Shown in pieces: positions 1 through 7,940 of a stretch of DNA of 64,000 bases; position 1 is the stretch's first letter, and every line of letters begins with the position of its first letter. The notes beneath the pieces were generated by a model that saw only the letters and a list, made by a program, of their open reading frames with translations, searched no databases and was not told where the DNA came from. This DNA comes from DATCHW01 sp036508135. Lineage in GTDB: Bacteria > Bacteroidota > Ignavibacteria > Tepidaquicellales > Tepidaquicellaceae. The position numbers and the translations under genes were made by a program. The stretch spans positions 313,638-377,637 of the forward strand of contig DATCHW010000259.1 in assembly GCA_036508135.1 (NCBI GenBank), written 5' to 3'.

Positions 1-1329
1 TATCTTTTTATAAACATCATCACCCTTGAATAAAAAGCCCCCGAGAATAGATCTCAGATTCAAAGGTGTCTGATTCTTCGATGTCCTTTCCATTGTTTCA
101 AGAACTGAAAGTTCGTGGTCAAGTTCTTCTGCCTGATTTTGGGCAAAATATTTTTTCTCTACCAGATGACCATCTTTAACTATACCCGAGTCATATGGTT
201 CGATTCCCGCAATTATACTGGATAAAGTAGATTTTCCTGATCCATTAACTCCAAGAAATGCAATTTTCTCACCACGCTCAAAAACCAGGTTAATATCCTC
301 AAGAACATTTTCTTTACCATCATAACTTTTAGAGAGATTTATAATTTCCATTACAATTTTTCCTGAATGCAGTGCTGACGGGAAAGAGAACTTTATGTGC
401 TTATCATTTTCAATTTCCTCCAGCAAATCTATTTTATCAAGCATTTTGATACGGCTTTGAACAGCTTTTGCTTTTGTTGCTTTATAACGAAATCTTTCAA
501 TAAATTTTTCCTGTTCTTTGATATATCTTTGCTGGTTCCGTATCCGACTTTCTATCAGTTCTTTTCTTTTTTCCTTTTCGGCTACAAAAAAATCATAATT
601 CCCGGAATATGAGGTTAAAGAACCACCGGATATTTCAATTGTTTTGTTTGTGATGTTATTGAGAAAATTTTTATCGTGTGAAACAATTAATATAGCTCCG
701 GAATAATTGATGAGATAATTTTCCAGCCAAATTAGTGATTCAATATCCAAATGATTTGTAGGTTCATCAAGAAGCAATATTGAGGGATTTTGAAGGAGAA
801 GTTTTGCTAATGCAATTCTCATTTGCCATCCACCACTAAACTCTTCTGATGGTCTGTTGAAATCCTTATCCGGGAAACCTAGTCCCAGTAAAATTTTTTC
901 AACTTTTGCATCGAGTTTATACCCTTCTAATAATTGATATTTCTCCTGGAGCTCAGAATATTCATTAAGTAAATCCAAATATATTTCAGAGTTTTTTTCA
1001 ACAGTGATTTCAATTTCATATTCAATGTCCTTTATTTCATTTCGTAAATACGTTAAATCTTCGGCAGAATCATAAACTTCCTGAAAAACAGTTTTTCCGG
1101 TAAGATTAACAGTTTCTTGAGGCAGATATCCTATTGTAGTATGTTTTGATATAACTATTTCACCTGAATCAGACTGCTGAATTCCAAAGATTAGCTTCAA
1201 AAGAGTTGATTTCCCTGCTCCATTCGCACCTATTAATCCATATCTTTCTTTCCCTGAGACTCTTAAATTAATTCTATCAAATAGGTATCTTGTCCCATAA
1301 TTTATCGTTATTTCAAAAAGTGATATCAA
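1..1329 (-). CDS. ABC-F family ATPase (C-terminus cut by window edge)
   Basis: Cytosolic tandem-ABC protein of the ABC-F class, whose members act on ribosomes (translation factors or antibiotic target protection) rather than in transport. The 443 visible residues show a first Walker A (GANGAGKST, about residue 33), a signature region (EEFSGGWQMR), Walker B (LLLDEPTNHLD), the charged inter-domain linker rich in Arg/Lys, and a second Walker A (GVNGSGKST) near residue 380. No membrane domain is present. The reading frame is closed by TAA immediately upstream of a TTG at 1329, so TTG is the most likely start; there is no in-frame ATG before the first ABC motif. Roughly the last third, including the second signature and Walker B, lies beyond the left edge. 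The subfamily (Uup, YheS or another) is not settled from this fragment. Confidence 0.95.
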   Translation of the reverse strand, partial: MISLFEITINYGTRYLFDRINLRVSGKERYGLIGANGAGKSTLLKLIFGIQQSDSGEIVISKHTTIGYLPQETVNLTGKTVFQEVYDSAEDLTYLRNEIKDIEYEIEITVEKNSEIYLDLLNEYSELQEKYQLLEGYKLDAKVEKILLGLGFPDKDFNRPSEEFSGGWQMRIALAKLLLQNPSILLLDEPTNHLDIESLIWLENYLINYSGAILIVSHDKNFLNNITNKTIEISGGSLTSYSGNYDFFVAEKEKRKELIESRIRNQQRYIKEQEKFIERFRYKATKAKAVQSRIKMLDKIDLLEEIENDKHIKFSFPSALHSGKIVMEIINLSKSYDGKENVLEDINLVFERGEKIAFLGVNGSGKSTLSSIIAGIEPYDSGIVKDGHLVEKKYFAQNQAEELDHELSVLETMERTSKNQTPLNLRSILGGFLFKGDDVYKKI

Positions 1330-1433
1330 TTAAATAAATCATAATTTTTAAATATCATAAATATAAGGTATTATAAGTATTAATAAAATTAAAATCTGTT
1401 TCTGCTATATGTTGATATCTGGCAATTTTACAT

Positions 1434-1466
1434 AAAAAAACCCTTTTGTTAATTAAAACAAAAGGG
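1434..1466 (-). terminator. Rho-independent terminator of the S15-like hydrolase gene
   Basis: Perfect 10-bp stem (1441-1450 with 1457-1466, 6-nt loop) followed on the minus strand by seven Ts. It lies 25 nt past the stop codon of the hydrolase gene and so ends the nfr-like transcription unit before the ABC-F gene. Confidence 0.85.
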
Positions 1467-1490
1467 TCTAAAAATCAACTTCCAATTGAA

Positions 1491-3473
1491 CTATTTAATT
1501 ATAGTCATCTTTTTCACTTCGGAAACATTCCACGCGGTAATTTTATAAAAATAAACACCAGAAGCGATATTTGTTGCATCCCATATTACTTCATGAATTC
1601 CTGAGGTTAAATTTTGATTAATAAGTATTGCAACTTCCCTGCCAACTAAATTATAAATTTTTAATGTGACGTTACTACTATAATTATCCGGCACTTTAAA
1701 TTGAATTGTTGTAGTTGGATTAAATGGATTCGGGAAATTTTGATATAACATTTTTTCCGGTAATTCATTTTTCAGTACTATCAGTGAATTTTGACTACTC
1801 ATTACTGGAATATTAATGCAAGTATTTCTCAGGTAAACGCTATTATTACTTGACGTCATTACAGGTAAAGCAAATGGATTTGTGCCAAGAAAAAGAGAAT
1901 CATTTGGTGTCCAGTCTAAATTTGTTACTACTACCCGGATTTTACTTCCGGATTGAAATATATGAGCATGTGCATTACCATTAATTAATTTTGCTTTTCT
2001 TAAATTTTTAGTATACTTCCGGTCAGTATAATTTACTCTGGTAACTAACTTTTGGATTCCATTGGAGAAAACTTCAAATATCTGAAAATTATATTGACAT
2101 ATATTAGCATCAGATGAATAATCTAAATTAATAGTTGGTGTTCCAATCATCTTTAATTTTGAAGTTAAAGGAACGGTTTCGAAATATATACTTGCAACTT
2201 TAAATCCTTCAGCAAAAGTTTTACCTGTGAATTCATCATTAACTGCATTTTGTAAAGTATAATTTTTTTTAACATCGTTTTTCAAATCAATCTTTATATT
2301 ATTATCACTAACTTGCTTAGATGTAAGTTTTTTATTTTCATTAAAATACAATTTCATATTGGTAGTACTTGGAGGCCATACTGTTGTACTGTCGTGAGAA
2401 AACGACCACATACCTTTTGAATTTGTCGGAGAAGTCGTAAAGGCATAATGATATCTCGGTCTGGTTATTATACCATTGTCAATTCCCCAAAGATAATAAA
2501 AAAACCATTCGTTGAAGAAATTCATATGCCAGATGTTTTCAACTCCTGAAGTATCTCCACCGTGACCCATAACTGCTCCATAATATGTTCTGTAAAATGG
2601 CTGTAACAATGATAACCCTTCAATAGACTGCCTTGCATTAAAGAAATAATCCTGCCACGAATTTTCTATTAACATCGGAACTTGATTAGAAGAAACTTTA
2701 TTTTTGAAATCCCTATTCAATGGAACATAATATGCAAGACTATCCCATTTATCTGATACACCACCTGTTGCATAAACCCAGTCGGACATTCTGGTTACAA
2801 GGGGTGTATATCTTGCGGTATCAGGCGTATAACCAATAGTCCATAGAAATGTCATTTTAATAGAGCCATTTTCTATCCAGCTGCTTGCAAATTCCGGTGA
2901 ACCAAGTGCAGAAATAATCGAATTAACCTTCATACCATTACAGGCAGCCATATATGGTATTAATGCTCCCTGAGAACCACCCATAATTAATACCTTAGAG
3001 CTATCCAGCCACGTAACAGTATCATGTTTAACATAATTCACAAATTCAATTAAATCTTGTGCTTCGGTAATACTTATTAAATTAGATAATCCTCCAGAAT
3101 TTCCCTGACCTCGCATGCTGTAAGTATATACAACATAGCCATATGAAGCCTGGTCATGAGCAAATTGTTCCAGAGTTTCTTTTCTGTCACCATATCCATG
3201 ACACATAATAACACAAGGAAAACCATTTTTCCAGTTTAAATTGTGTTCAGAAGGATAAAACTTTGAACAATCTAATTGAACAGAATCTCTAAGAGTGAGC
3301 ATGAAATCACCTTTTATTACCGTGCTGGTGGGATCCATTGGTCCGGAACCAATTCTTGGCAACTGTGGCAATTGGTAATTATCCCTTAATTTATTGGTTT
3401 GTGCAAAAGTACTTGATATTAAAATTAAGCACATAAAAATGATAACTACAAAAAAAGGGTTTTTAATTTTCAT
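1491..3473 (-). CDS. Secreted S15/CocE-type alpha/beta hydrolase with T9SS sorting domain
   Basis: Predicted extracellular serine hydrolase (Xaa-Pro dipeptidyl-peptidase/cocaine-esterase-like family, 660 aa). Residues 1-25 form a signal peptide ending in TFAQ. The alpha/beta-hydrolase domain carries an oxyanion region (MCHGYGDR, about 89-97) and the nucleophile elbow GGSQG with Ser at about 167; a later GHGGD could supply the catalytic His. A beta-rich domain with the CocE-like C-terminal jelly-roll pattern follows (about 370-560). The last 90 residues are a type A T9SS sorting domain with YQNFPNPFNP and a GVYFYK end, so export to the cell surface is expected. The gene lies 44 nt downstream of wecB in the same direction and may be the last gene of that cluster. 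Whether it cleaves peptides or esters (for example on the polysaccharide) cannot be read from the sequence. Confidence 0.85.
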   Translation of the reverse strand: MKIKNPFFVVIIFMCLILISSTFAQTNKLRDNYQLPQLPRIGSGPMDPTSTVIKGDFMLTLRDSVQLDCSKFYPSEHNLNWKNGFPCVIMCHGYGDRKETLEQFAHDQASYGYVVYTYSMRGQGNSGGLSNLISITEAQDLIEFVNYVKHDTVTWLDSSKVLIMGGSQGALIPYMAACNGMKVNSIISALGSPEFASSWIENGSIKMTFLWTIGYTPDTARYTPLVTRMSDWVYATGGVSDKWDSLAYYVPLNRDFKNKVSSNQVPMLIENSWQDYFFNARQSIEGLSLLQPFYRTYYGAVMGHGGDTSGVENIWHMNFFNEWFFYYLWGIDNGIITRPRYHYAFTTSPTNSKGMWSFSHDSTTVWPPSTTNMKLYFNENKKLTSKQVSDNNIKIDLKNDVKKNYTLQNAVNDEFTGKTFAEGFKVASIYFETVPLTSKLKMIGTPTINLDYSSDANICQYNFQIFEVFSNGIQKLVTRVNYTDRKYTKNLRKAKLINGNAHAHIFQSGSKIRVVVTNLDWTPNDSLFLGTNPFALPVMTSSNNSVYLRNTCINIPVMSSQNSLIVLKNELPEKMLYQNFPNPFNPTTTIQFKVPDNYSSNVTLKIYNLVGREVAILINQNLTSGIHEVIWDATNIASGVYFYKITAWNVSEVKKMTIIK

Positions 3474-3517
3474 AATGATTTTATATTCTATTCTTTAAAA
3501 ATTTATTTTTTTCTTAT

Positions 3518-4651
3518 TTAAAAATCGTAATAATTTTTCAGGATTTCATAAATTAATTCACTGGTATTTCCATATCCATAAGTATAATCAAATTTTTCCT
3601 TTTTAATGTTGAATGAAAAAGAGCTTTCAACAAATTCTGCAACTTCTGAGTTGTTAAAAGATAAAAGTTTGGCATTTTTCTTTAAAACCTCCGGTCTTTC
3701 TGTAACTTTTCTTAAGACACCACACGGAATATTAAAAAACATTGATTCCTCCTGGAGCCCCCCGGAATCAGTTAAAATCATATTACTATTCCGAACAATA
3801 CCAAGCATTTCAAAATAATCGTGAATTGGATTTCTGATTATCAAATTATCAGGATATTTTCCATCAAACGCTTTATCGAAACCCTTTTTAATCAAAGGAT
3901 TTGGATGCATCAGATGGATTATTCTAAGATTTCCAATTTTCTCTTTGATGATAAAATCTAATATCCTGGCATAATCTCCAACATTGTTCCAGTTTTCTCT
4001 GCGGTGGAAAGTACTTAATATGAAATTATGGTCATTATTATCCTTTATTTTATTTTCATCAATAAGTGTAACAATAGCATCATTAATCGTATTACCTACA
4101 ATATAATTTTTATTTGCTTTAATCCCCTCTTTGATTAAATTATCATAACTAATATTAGTTGGGCAAAAGTTCAATGAGGACATTCTTCCAATTGATTCCC
4201 TATAGAATTCTTCAGGAAAAGGATTTTCATGATCAAATGTTCTTAACCCTGCTTCAACATGAAAAACAGGAATATGATTTAAGAATCCCCAAAGTGAACC
4301 TGTGTAAGCCGATGCGGTATCACCCTGAACAACAATTCCTGCTATATCTTTAATTTGCAGAGAAGAAGACTTTGAATTCAGTTTATTATTAAAATCTTTT
4401 AAAAGATGAGAAATAAACTCATTAAGATCTGTTGATCTGTTCGAAATTTCATCTGATATTATATCAAATTTTAAATTAAGATGACTCAAAATATCATTGG
4501 AAATTGACTGCTGTGCAGTATTGAATAATACTGGATAAAATTCGTCGGACTTTTTAAGAATTCGATATAAAACAAATAATTTTATTATTTCCGGGCGTGT
4601 TCCAAAAAAGAACACAATAATCTTTTTGTTTTTAATTTCTTCGTAATTCAT
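3518..4651 (-). CDS. wecB: UDP-N-acetylglucosamine 2-epimerase (non-hydrolysing)
   Basis: Cytosolic enzyme that interconverts UDP-GlcNAc and UDP-ManNAc, the donor for ManNAc-containing polysaccharides. The family landmarks are present in order: FFGTRPE near the N-terminus, QGDT, HVEAGLRT, the PEE acidic pair, the catalytic His in FHRREN, and the UDP-binding LTDSGGLQEES and TERPE motifs. The frame is open to 4702, but that start would overlap the upstream glycosyltransferase stop by 29 nt. The ATG at 4651 gives a normal N-terminus just before the first strand, so I chose it (377 aa). The neighbourhood (NfrB-like transferase, NfrA-like outer-membrane protein) matches the E. coli N4 receptor genes, where WecB is NfrC, so its product UDP-ManNAc probably feeds the glycosyltransferase upstream. 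Confidence 0.95.
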   Translation of the reverse strand: MNYEEIKNKKIIVFFFGTRPEIIKLFVLYRILKKSDEFYPVLFNTAQQSISNDILSHLNLKFDIISDEISNRSTDLNEFISHLLKDFNNKLNSKSSSLQIKDIAGIVVQGDTASAYTGSLWGFLNHIPVFHVEAGLRTFDHENPFPEEFYRESIGRMSSLNFCPTNISYDNLIKEGIKANKNYIVGNTINDAIVTLIDENKIKDNNDHNFILSTFHRRENWNNVGDYARILDFIIKEKIGNLRIIHLMHPNPLIKKGFDKAFDGKYPDNLIIRNPIHDYFEMLGIVRNSNMILTDSGGLQEESMFFNIPCGVLRKVTERPEVLKKNAKLLSFNNSEVAEFVESSFSFNIKKEKFDYTYGYGNTSELIYEILKNYYDF

Positions 4652-4673
4652 AAGATAATACGATTTAAATTTT

Positions 4674-6551
4674 TTAATAGTGGTCTGTAGAATCCCAGAC
4701 AATTCGTTTTTTATTAGTGTTATAAACTTTTATTGCCCTTACAGTGGCAAAGAGATTGATAAGATTATCAAAAATAAGCCTTACCATGCTCGAAGCAGCG
4801 TATTTGAATCCATACCAATTATATGTCGATGCAAACCTGTGAACAATTCTCGTTATTAAGAAAAAAAGCGTAGCAATCATTAAATACCATAAAAGTGTTC
4901 CTTTATCAACAGTTGGTTCCGGGACAGAATAATTGAAAATTAGACCGCACATACAATATAGGAAATAGGCAAATACAACATTAGAAAGAAAAATCCCGAA
5001 GAAACTAAATAATGCTTTTCTATCTCTAAGTAAAAAATATTTTGTTTTCAGATTTCCTTCCCATTTATGAATTTTCCAATTCTGGAAAACAATTCCCGCA
5101 ATCCATCTTGATCTTTGCTTAACAGAACCCCAGAATGTATTTGGAAAATATTCAGCTGTAGCAATTCGTGAATTCTCGTCTTTCTCATCTGCTTTCATAT
5201 TTATAAAAGCCGTTTTAAAACCCAATTTGTAAAATCTGATCCCAAGTTCATAGTCTTCTGTAAGATTAGTGTTATTGAATATATGATATCTTTTCTTTTT
5301 TCTTAAATCAATAATTGGTGATTCTTCCTCAATAGCTCCTCGCTCTTCTACTTCTTTTGTTACTTCAGTTGGAATACTTTTTTCTTCTTCTTTATAAATT
5401 TTTTCAACAGGTTCTTTTTTAATTTCCACCTGAGGGATAAAATCAACTTTCTTTTCTACTTCTATTCTTGATATTTCCGGTGTCACGAAATTTACCGCGG
5501 GAATTGTTACATCATTTTGATTGATTCTATCATATATTTTTTTGATTTCATCTTCAATTTTTTTAAGTTTCTCCGTTGTTTCTTCTTGTGCTTCTTTCTT
5601 TGAAGTTTCCTTTTCATCTTCAGAAGCTGTTTCCTTTAAAGGGATTTCAGGAGTTTTCTTTTCTGAAATTTTTGAAGCAGCTTGTAACTTGATATAAAAT
5701 GAGTCGAACAGTTTTTTATAAACATCTTTTTCTCTATTATCCTCTGTTTCTCCTATTCCTGTGACAGGTGTTAATTCTTGTGATTCAACTCTAATATCAT
5801 TTAAGTTACTTGGTATATTCTTTTCTATCTCATTGGTTTTTTGGTCTACCGTTTTTTCTTTTAAGATCTGTGTTTGAAAAAGGTTATCAATTTTTTCATT
5901 AACTTCCTTTAGCTTTTCATTCATTGCCATTGACTTTGCATAACTTTTATCATATTTACTCTTTGTAATGTTCTGAATATCTTTTTTATTATCTTTTAAT
6001 TTTTCACTTATAGATATTTCCTGCTCCGATGTATTATCTTCCGAGAAATCATATTCCTTGAATTTTCTTAACTTGTTTTCAAACTGATTCAATTTTGATT
6101 CGATATTGCCTTCATGTTTCTTCTGGAATTTGGTTTCCCAATTTCCTTCTAAAACAGTCTCCAAAAGCGAAACCAAATTTCCATATAATCCTTTTTCGAG
6201 AAGTGCATTCTTAACTTCTACACAGAGAGCACTTTCAGGAATCTCAAGAGCACTATGAACTCCGAGAAATTTTTGATAACTTTGTCTATCCGATATTTCA
6301 GAATGTATTTTATTTATCTGAATATCAAATAATATTTCCAAAGCAAGTGACTTTATCACGAATACGATACTACTGGATTGAAATTTGATTCTGTATTTAG
6401 ATAATTTATCTGCAATCGTACCTGCTAATAATTCCCAGTCAATGCTTTTACTAATTTTATCGAGTACAAGCTGAGTATCCTTACTTGCTAAAATTCTCAT
6501 TTTTTCAAGCTGAATCAAGGTTTCTTTTGCCGTTAAAATATTTATATTCAT
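4674..6551 (-). CDS. Second half of split NfrB-like glycosyltransferase, fused to a transposase-like domain and coiled coil
   Basis: 625-aa chimera. Residues 1-55 are helical. Residues about 60-136 resemble the N-terminal domain of IS5-type transposases (DUF772: ISDRQSYQKFLG, then an EIPESAL segment where IS5 proteins have a PDHST-like motif); no DDE catalytic core follows. Residues 140-420 are Lys/Glu-rich and largely coiled coil. Residues 426-625 are unmistakably the C-terminal half of an NfrB-type GT2 enzyme: the acceptor-site motif LTEDYELG, EYFPNTFW, the QRSRW motif at 479-483, HKWEGN, YFLLRDRK, two to three membrane helices and the end RIVWDSTDH. The N-terminal catalytic half is the next ORF upstream, 9 nt away. 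No MshEN c-di-GMP domain, which E. coli NfrB has, follows. The ORF is fully open, so it looks maintained rather than decayed. Confidence 0.85.
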   Translation of the reverse strand: MNINILTAKETLIQLEKMRILASKDTQLVLDKISKSIDWELLAGTIADKLSKYRIKFQSSSIVFVIKSLALEILFDIQINKIHSEISDRQSYQKFLGVHSALEIPESALCVEVKNALLEKGLYGNLVSLLETVLEGNWETKFQKKHEGNIESKLNQFENKLRKFKEYDFSEDNTSEQEISISEKLKDNKKDIQNITKSKYDKSYAKSMAMNEKLKEVNEKIDNLFQTQILKEKTVDQKTNEIEKNIPSNLNDIRVESQELTPVTGIGETEDNREKDVYKKLFDSFYIKLQAASKISEKKTPEIPLKETASEDEKETSKKEAQEETTEKLKKIEDEIKKIYDRINQNDVTIPAVNFVTPEISRIEVEKKVDFIPQVEIKKEPVEKIYKEEEKSIPTEVTKEVEERGAIEEESPIIDLRKKKRYHIFNNTNLTEDYELGIRFYKLGFKTAFINMKADEKDENSRIATAEYFPNTFWGSVKQRSRWIAGIVFQNWKIHKWEGNLKTKYFLLRDRKALFSFFGIFLSNVVFAYFLYCMCGLIFNYSVPEPTVDKGTLLWYLMIATLFFLITRIVHRFASTYNWYGFKYAASSMVRLIFDNLINLFATVRAIKVYNTNKKRIVWDSTDHY

Positions 6552-6560
6552 TTTTTATTA

Positions 6561-7940
6561 TTAATATTTTATTAATTCTCTTATTAATTGTGCTTTAACT
6601 TTGGCGGATTCAATTGACTCAAATCCTTTTAATACTACCCTGTAAAATGTAATACCTTCAGAATTGAATTCTGAAATATTAACATTATTATCATTTAAAG
6701 TCTTCGATACCAGAGCTGCTCTATGGTTGGCTTTGCTTTTTTCAGTCCACGAAGATTCCTGGATTGAATAAGTACCATTTATTTCTTTCAGATAAATAAT
6801 TTTCAGATTAAAATCAGAATATCCTGAGGATATTTTCGTAAATTCCTTTGTTTGTTCTTCTAGATCATTTTCTGAATTAGTAGCCACTGTTTCTGCATTG
6901 ATGTCTTCATGTTTAATCCCTTCCATTGATCTGGACGAAACATTATTATTACTTATTATTATAAAACCAATCAGAACTGCCGCAATTAAAAATAATGAAA
7001 TCTGTTTCACCAGTACTTTTCTTTTTGTAGGAAATTTTATGGGAGAATTACTATTACCATTTGCATACCTCAGGTCGACATCAATCTTGTTATTCAATTT
7101 TGATTTTTCTTGTTCTTTATCTATTTCATTGATTAACTCTTCTATTGGTTTATAAGTGGGAAGCACATTCTGTTTTTGTGTTTCCTTTTTTATATTACTT
7201 TGTTGAGGAGTATATTTTTCAGCCTGAGATTCAAGGTATAAAAACGCATTTCGATTGAAGCCCATTCCGGTTCCGGCAAATGGTACAAATGAACCTAAAG
7301 TCTGCCTGACAATTAAATCTTTACTGTGCAATTCAGCGAAAGAATCACAATAAGTCCTGTGAAAGAATCGTCCAAATTTACTTTTTATCGGAATAACGGG
7401 GATCTGAATGGCATAATAACCCTTATATGAAATAAAATAATTGAACAATTTAAGAGAAAGAGGATGAATAAAGTCCTCGGAATCATGTATCAGAACTACT
7501 TCAAATAAGCCGTGTGTTCTTTCATATTCTTTTAAGCAGGAATATAAATTATTAAGATTATCTGCTTTTGTCGTAGGACCATCACTAACATTGAGGCATA
7601 AAATTACTCTTTTATCTTTTTTTGCAATATCCCTTACAACTTTTACAGTTTTTAAATCATTCGGATATACACCCACTAATATTCTATAATTTGAATATTT
7701 CAATTTATTTAGAGCAAGAGTTAAAGTACGACCTATAACTTTATACTCTCTCCAGGCACCAATCATTATTACAATAGGTTTTTCCGGTTTACTGTCCATA
7801 TCCGAAAATTTAGGCAGTGAATTTTTATATTTCCTTCTGTTGATCCAATACGTAACATCAATGAATAAATCATCAAATCCGCTTACTACAAGAATAATAG
7901 TAGTAATCCATAACAAAATGTGAAAAATTTCCTGAATCAT
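6561..7940 (-). CDS. First half of split NfrB-like glycosyltransferase with transmembrane segment and SPOR domain
   Basis: 459 aa. An N-terminal membrane helix (about 5-24) precedes the first half of an NfrB-type GT2 domain: PIVIMIGAWRE, VGVYPND, GPTTKADNLNN, the DxD-like HDSEDFIHP at 152-160, LFNYF, IQIPV, and the GTGMGFNR motif ending near 238. Intact family members go on within about 15 residues to the LTEDY motif. Here the chain instead continues with a polar linker, a second membrane helix (about 312-330) and a C-terminal SPOR-like domain (about 388-459, starting TYSIQESSW and ending in a FYRV...GF.S.E.AK pattern), then stops. LTEDY and the rest of the enzyme are in the next ORF. SPOR domains bind peptidoglycan, so this piece would face the periplasm. 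The start overlaps the NfrA-like stop by 4 nt (ATGA), which implies translational coupling. Confidence 0.87.
   Translation of the reverse strand: MIQEIFHILLWITTIILVVSGFDDLFIDVTYWINRRKYKNSLPKFSDMDSKPEKPIVIMIGAWREYKVIGRTLTLALNKLKYSNYRILVGVYPNDLKTVKVVRDIAKKDKRVILCLNVSDGPTTKADNLNNLYSCLKEYERTHGLFEVVLIHDSEDFIHPLSLKLFNYFISYKGYYAIQIPVIPIKSKFGRFFHRTYCDSFAELHSKDLIVRQTLGSFVPFAGTGMGFNRNAFLYLESQAEKYTPQQSNIKKETQKQNVLPTYKPIEELINEIDKEQEKSKLNNKIDVDLRYANGNSNSPIKFPTKRKVLVKQISLFLIAAVLIGFIIISNNNVSSRSMEGIKHEDINAETVATNSENDLEEQTKEFTKISSGYSDFNLKIIYLKEINGTYSIQESSWTEKSKANHRAALVSKTLNDNNVNISEFNSEGITFYRVVLKGFESIESAKVKAQLIRELIKY

Noticed and set aside
4652..4702. Longer N-terminus for wecB
   Set aside because: It overlaps the glycosyltransferase stop and adds 17 residues not seen in the family; the ATG at 4651 suffices.
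6140..6375. Active IS5-type insertion sequence
   Set aside because: Only the N-terminal transposase-like domain is present; no DDE residues, no terminal inverted repeats and no target duplication are visible.
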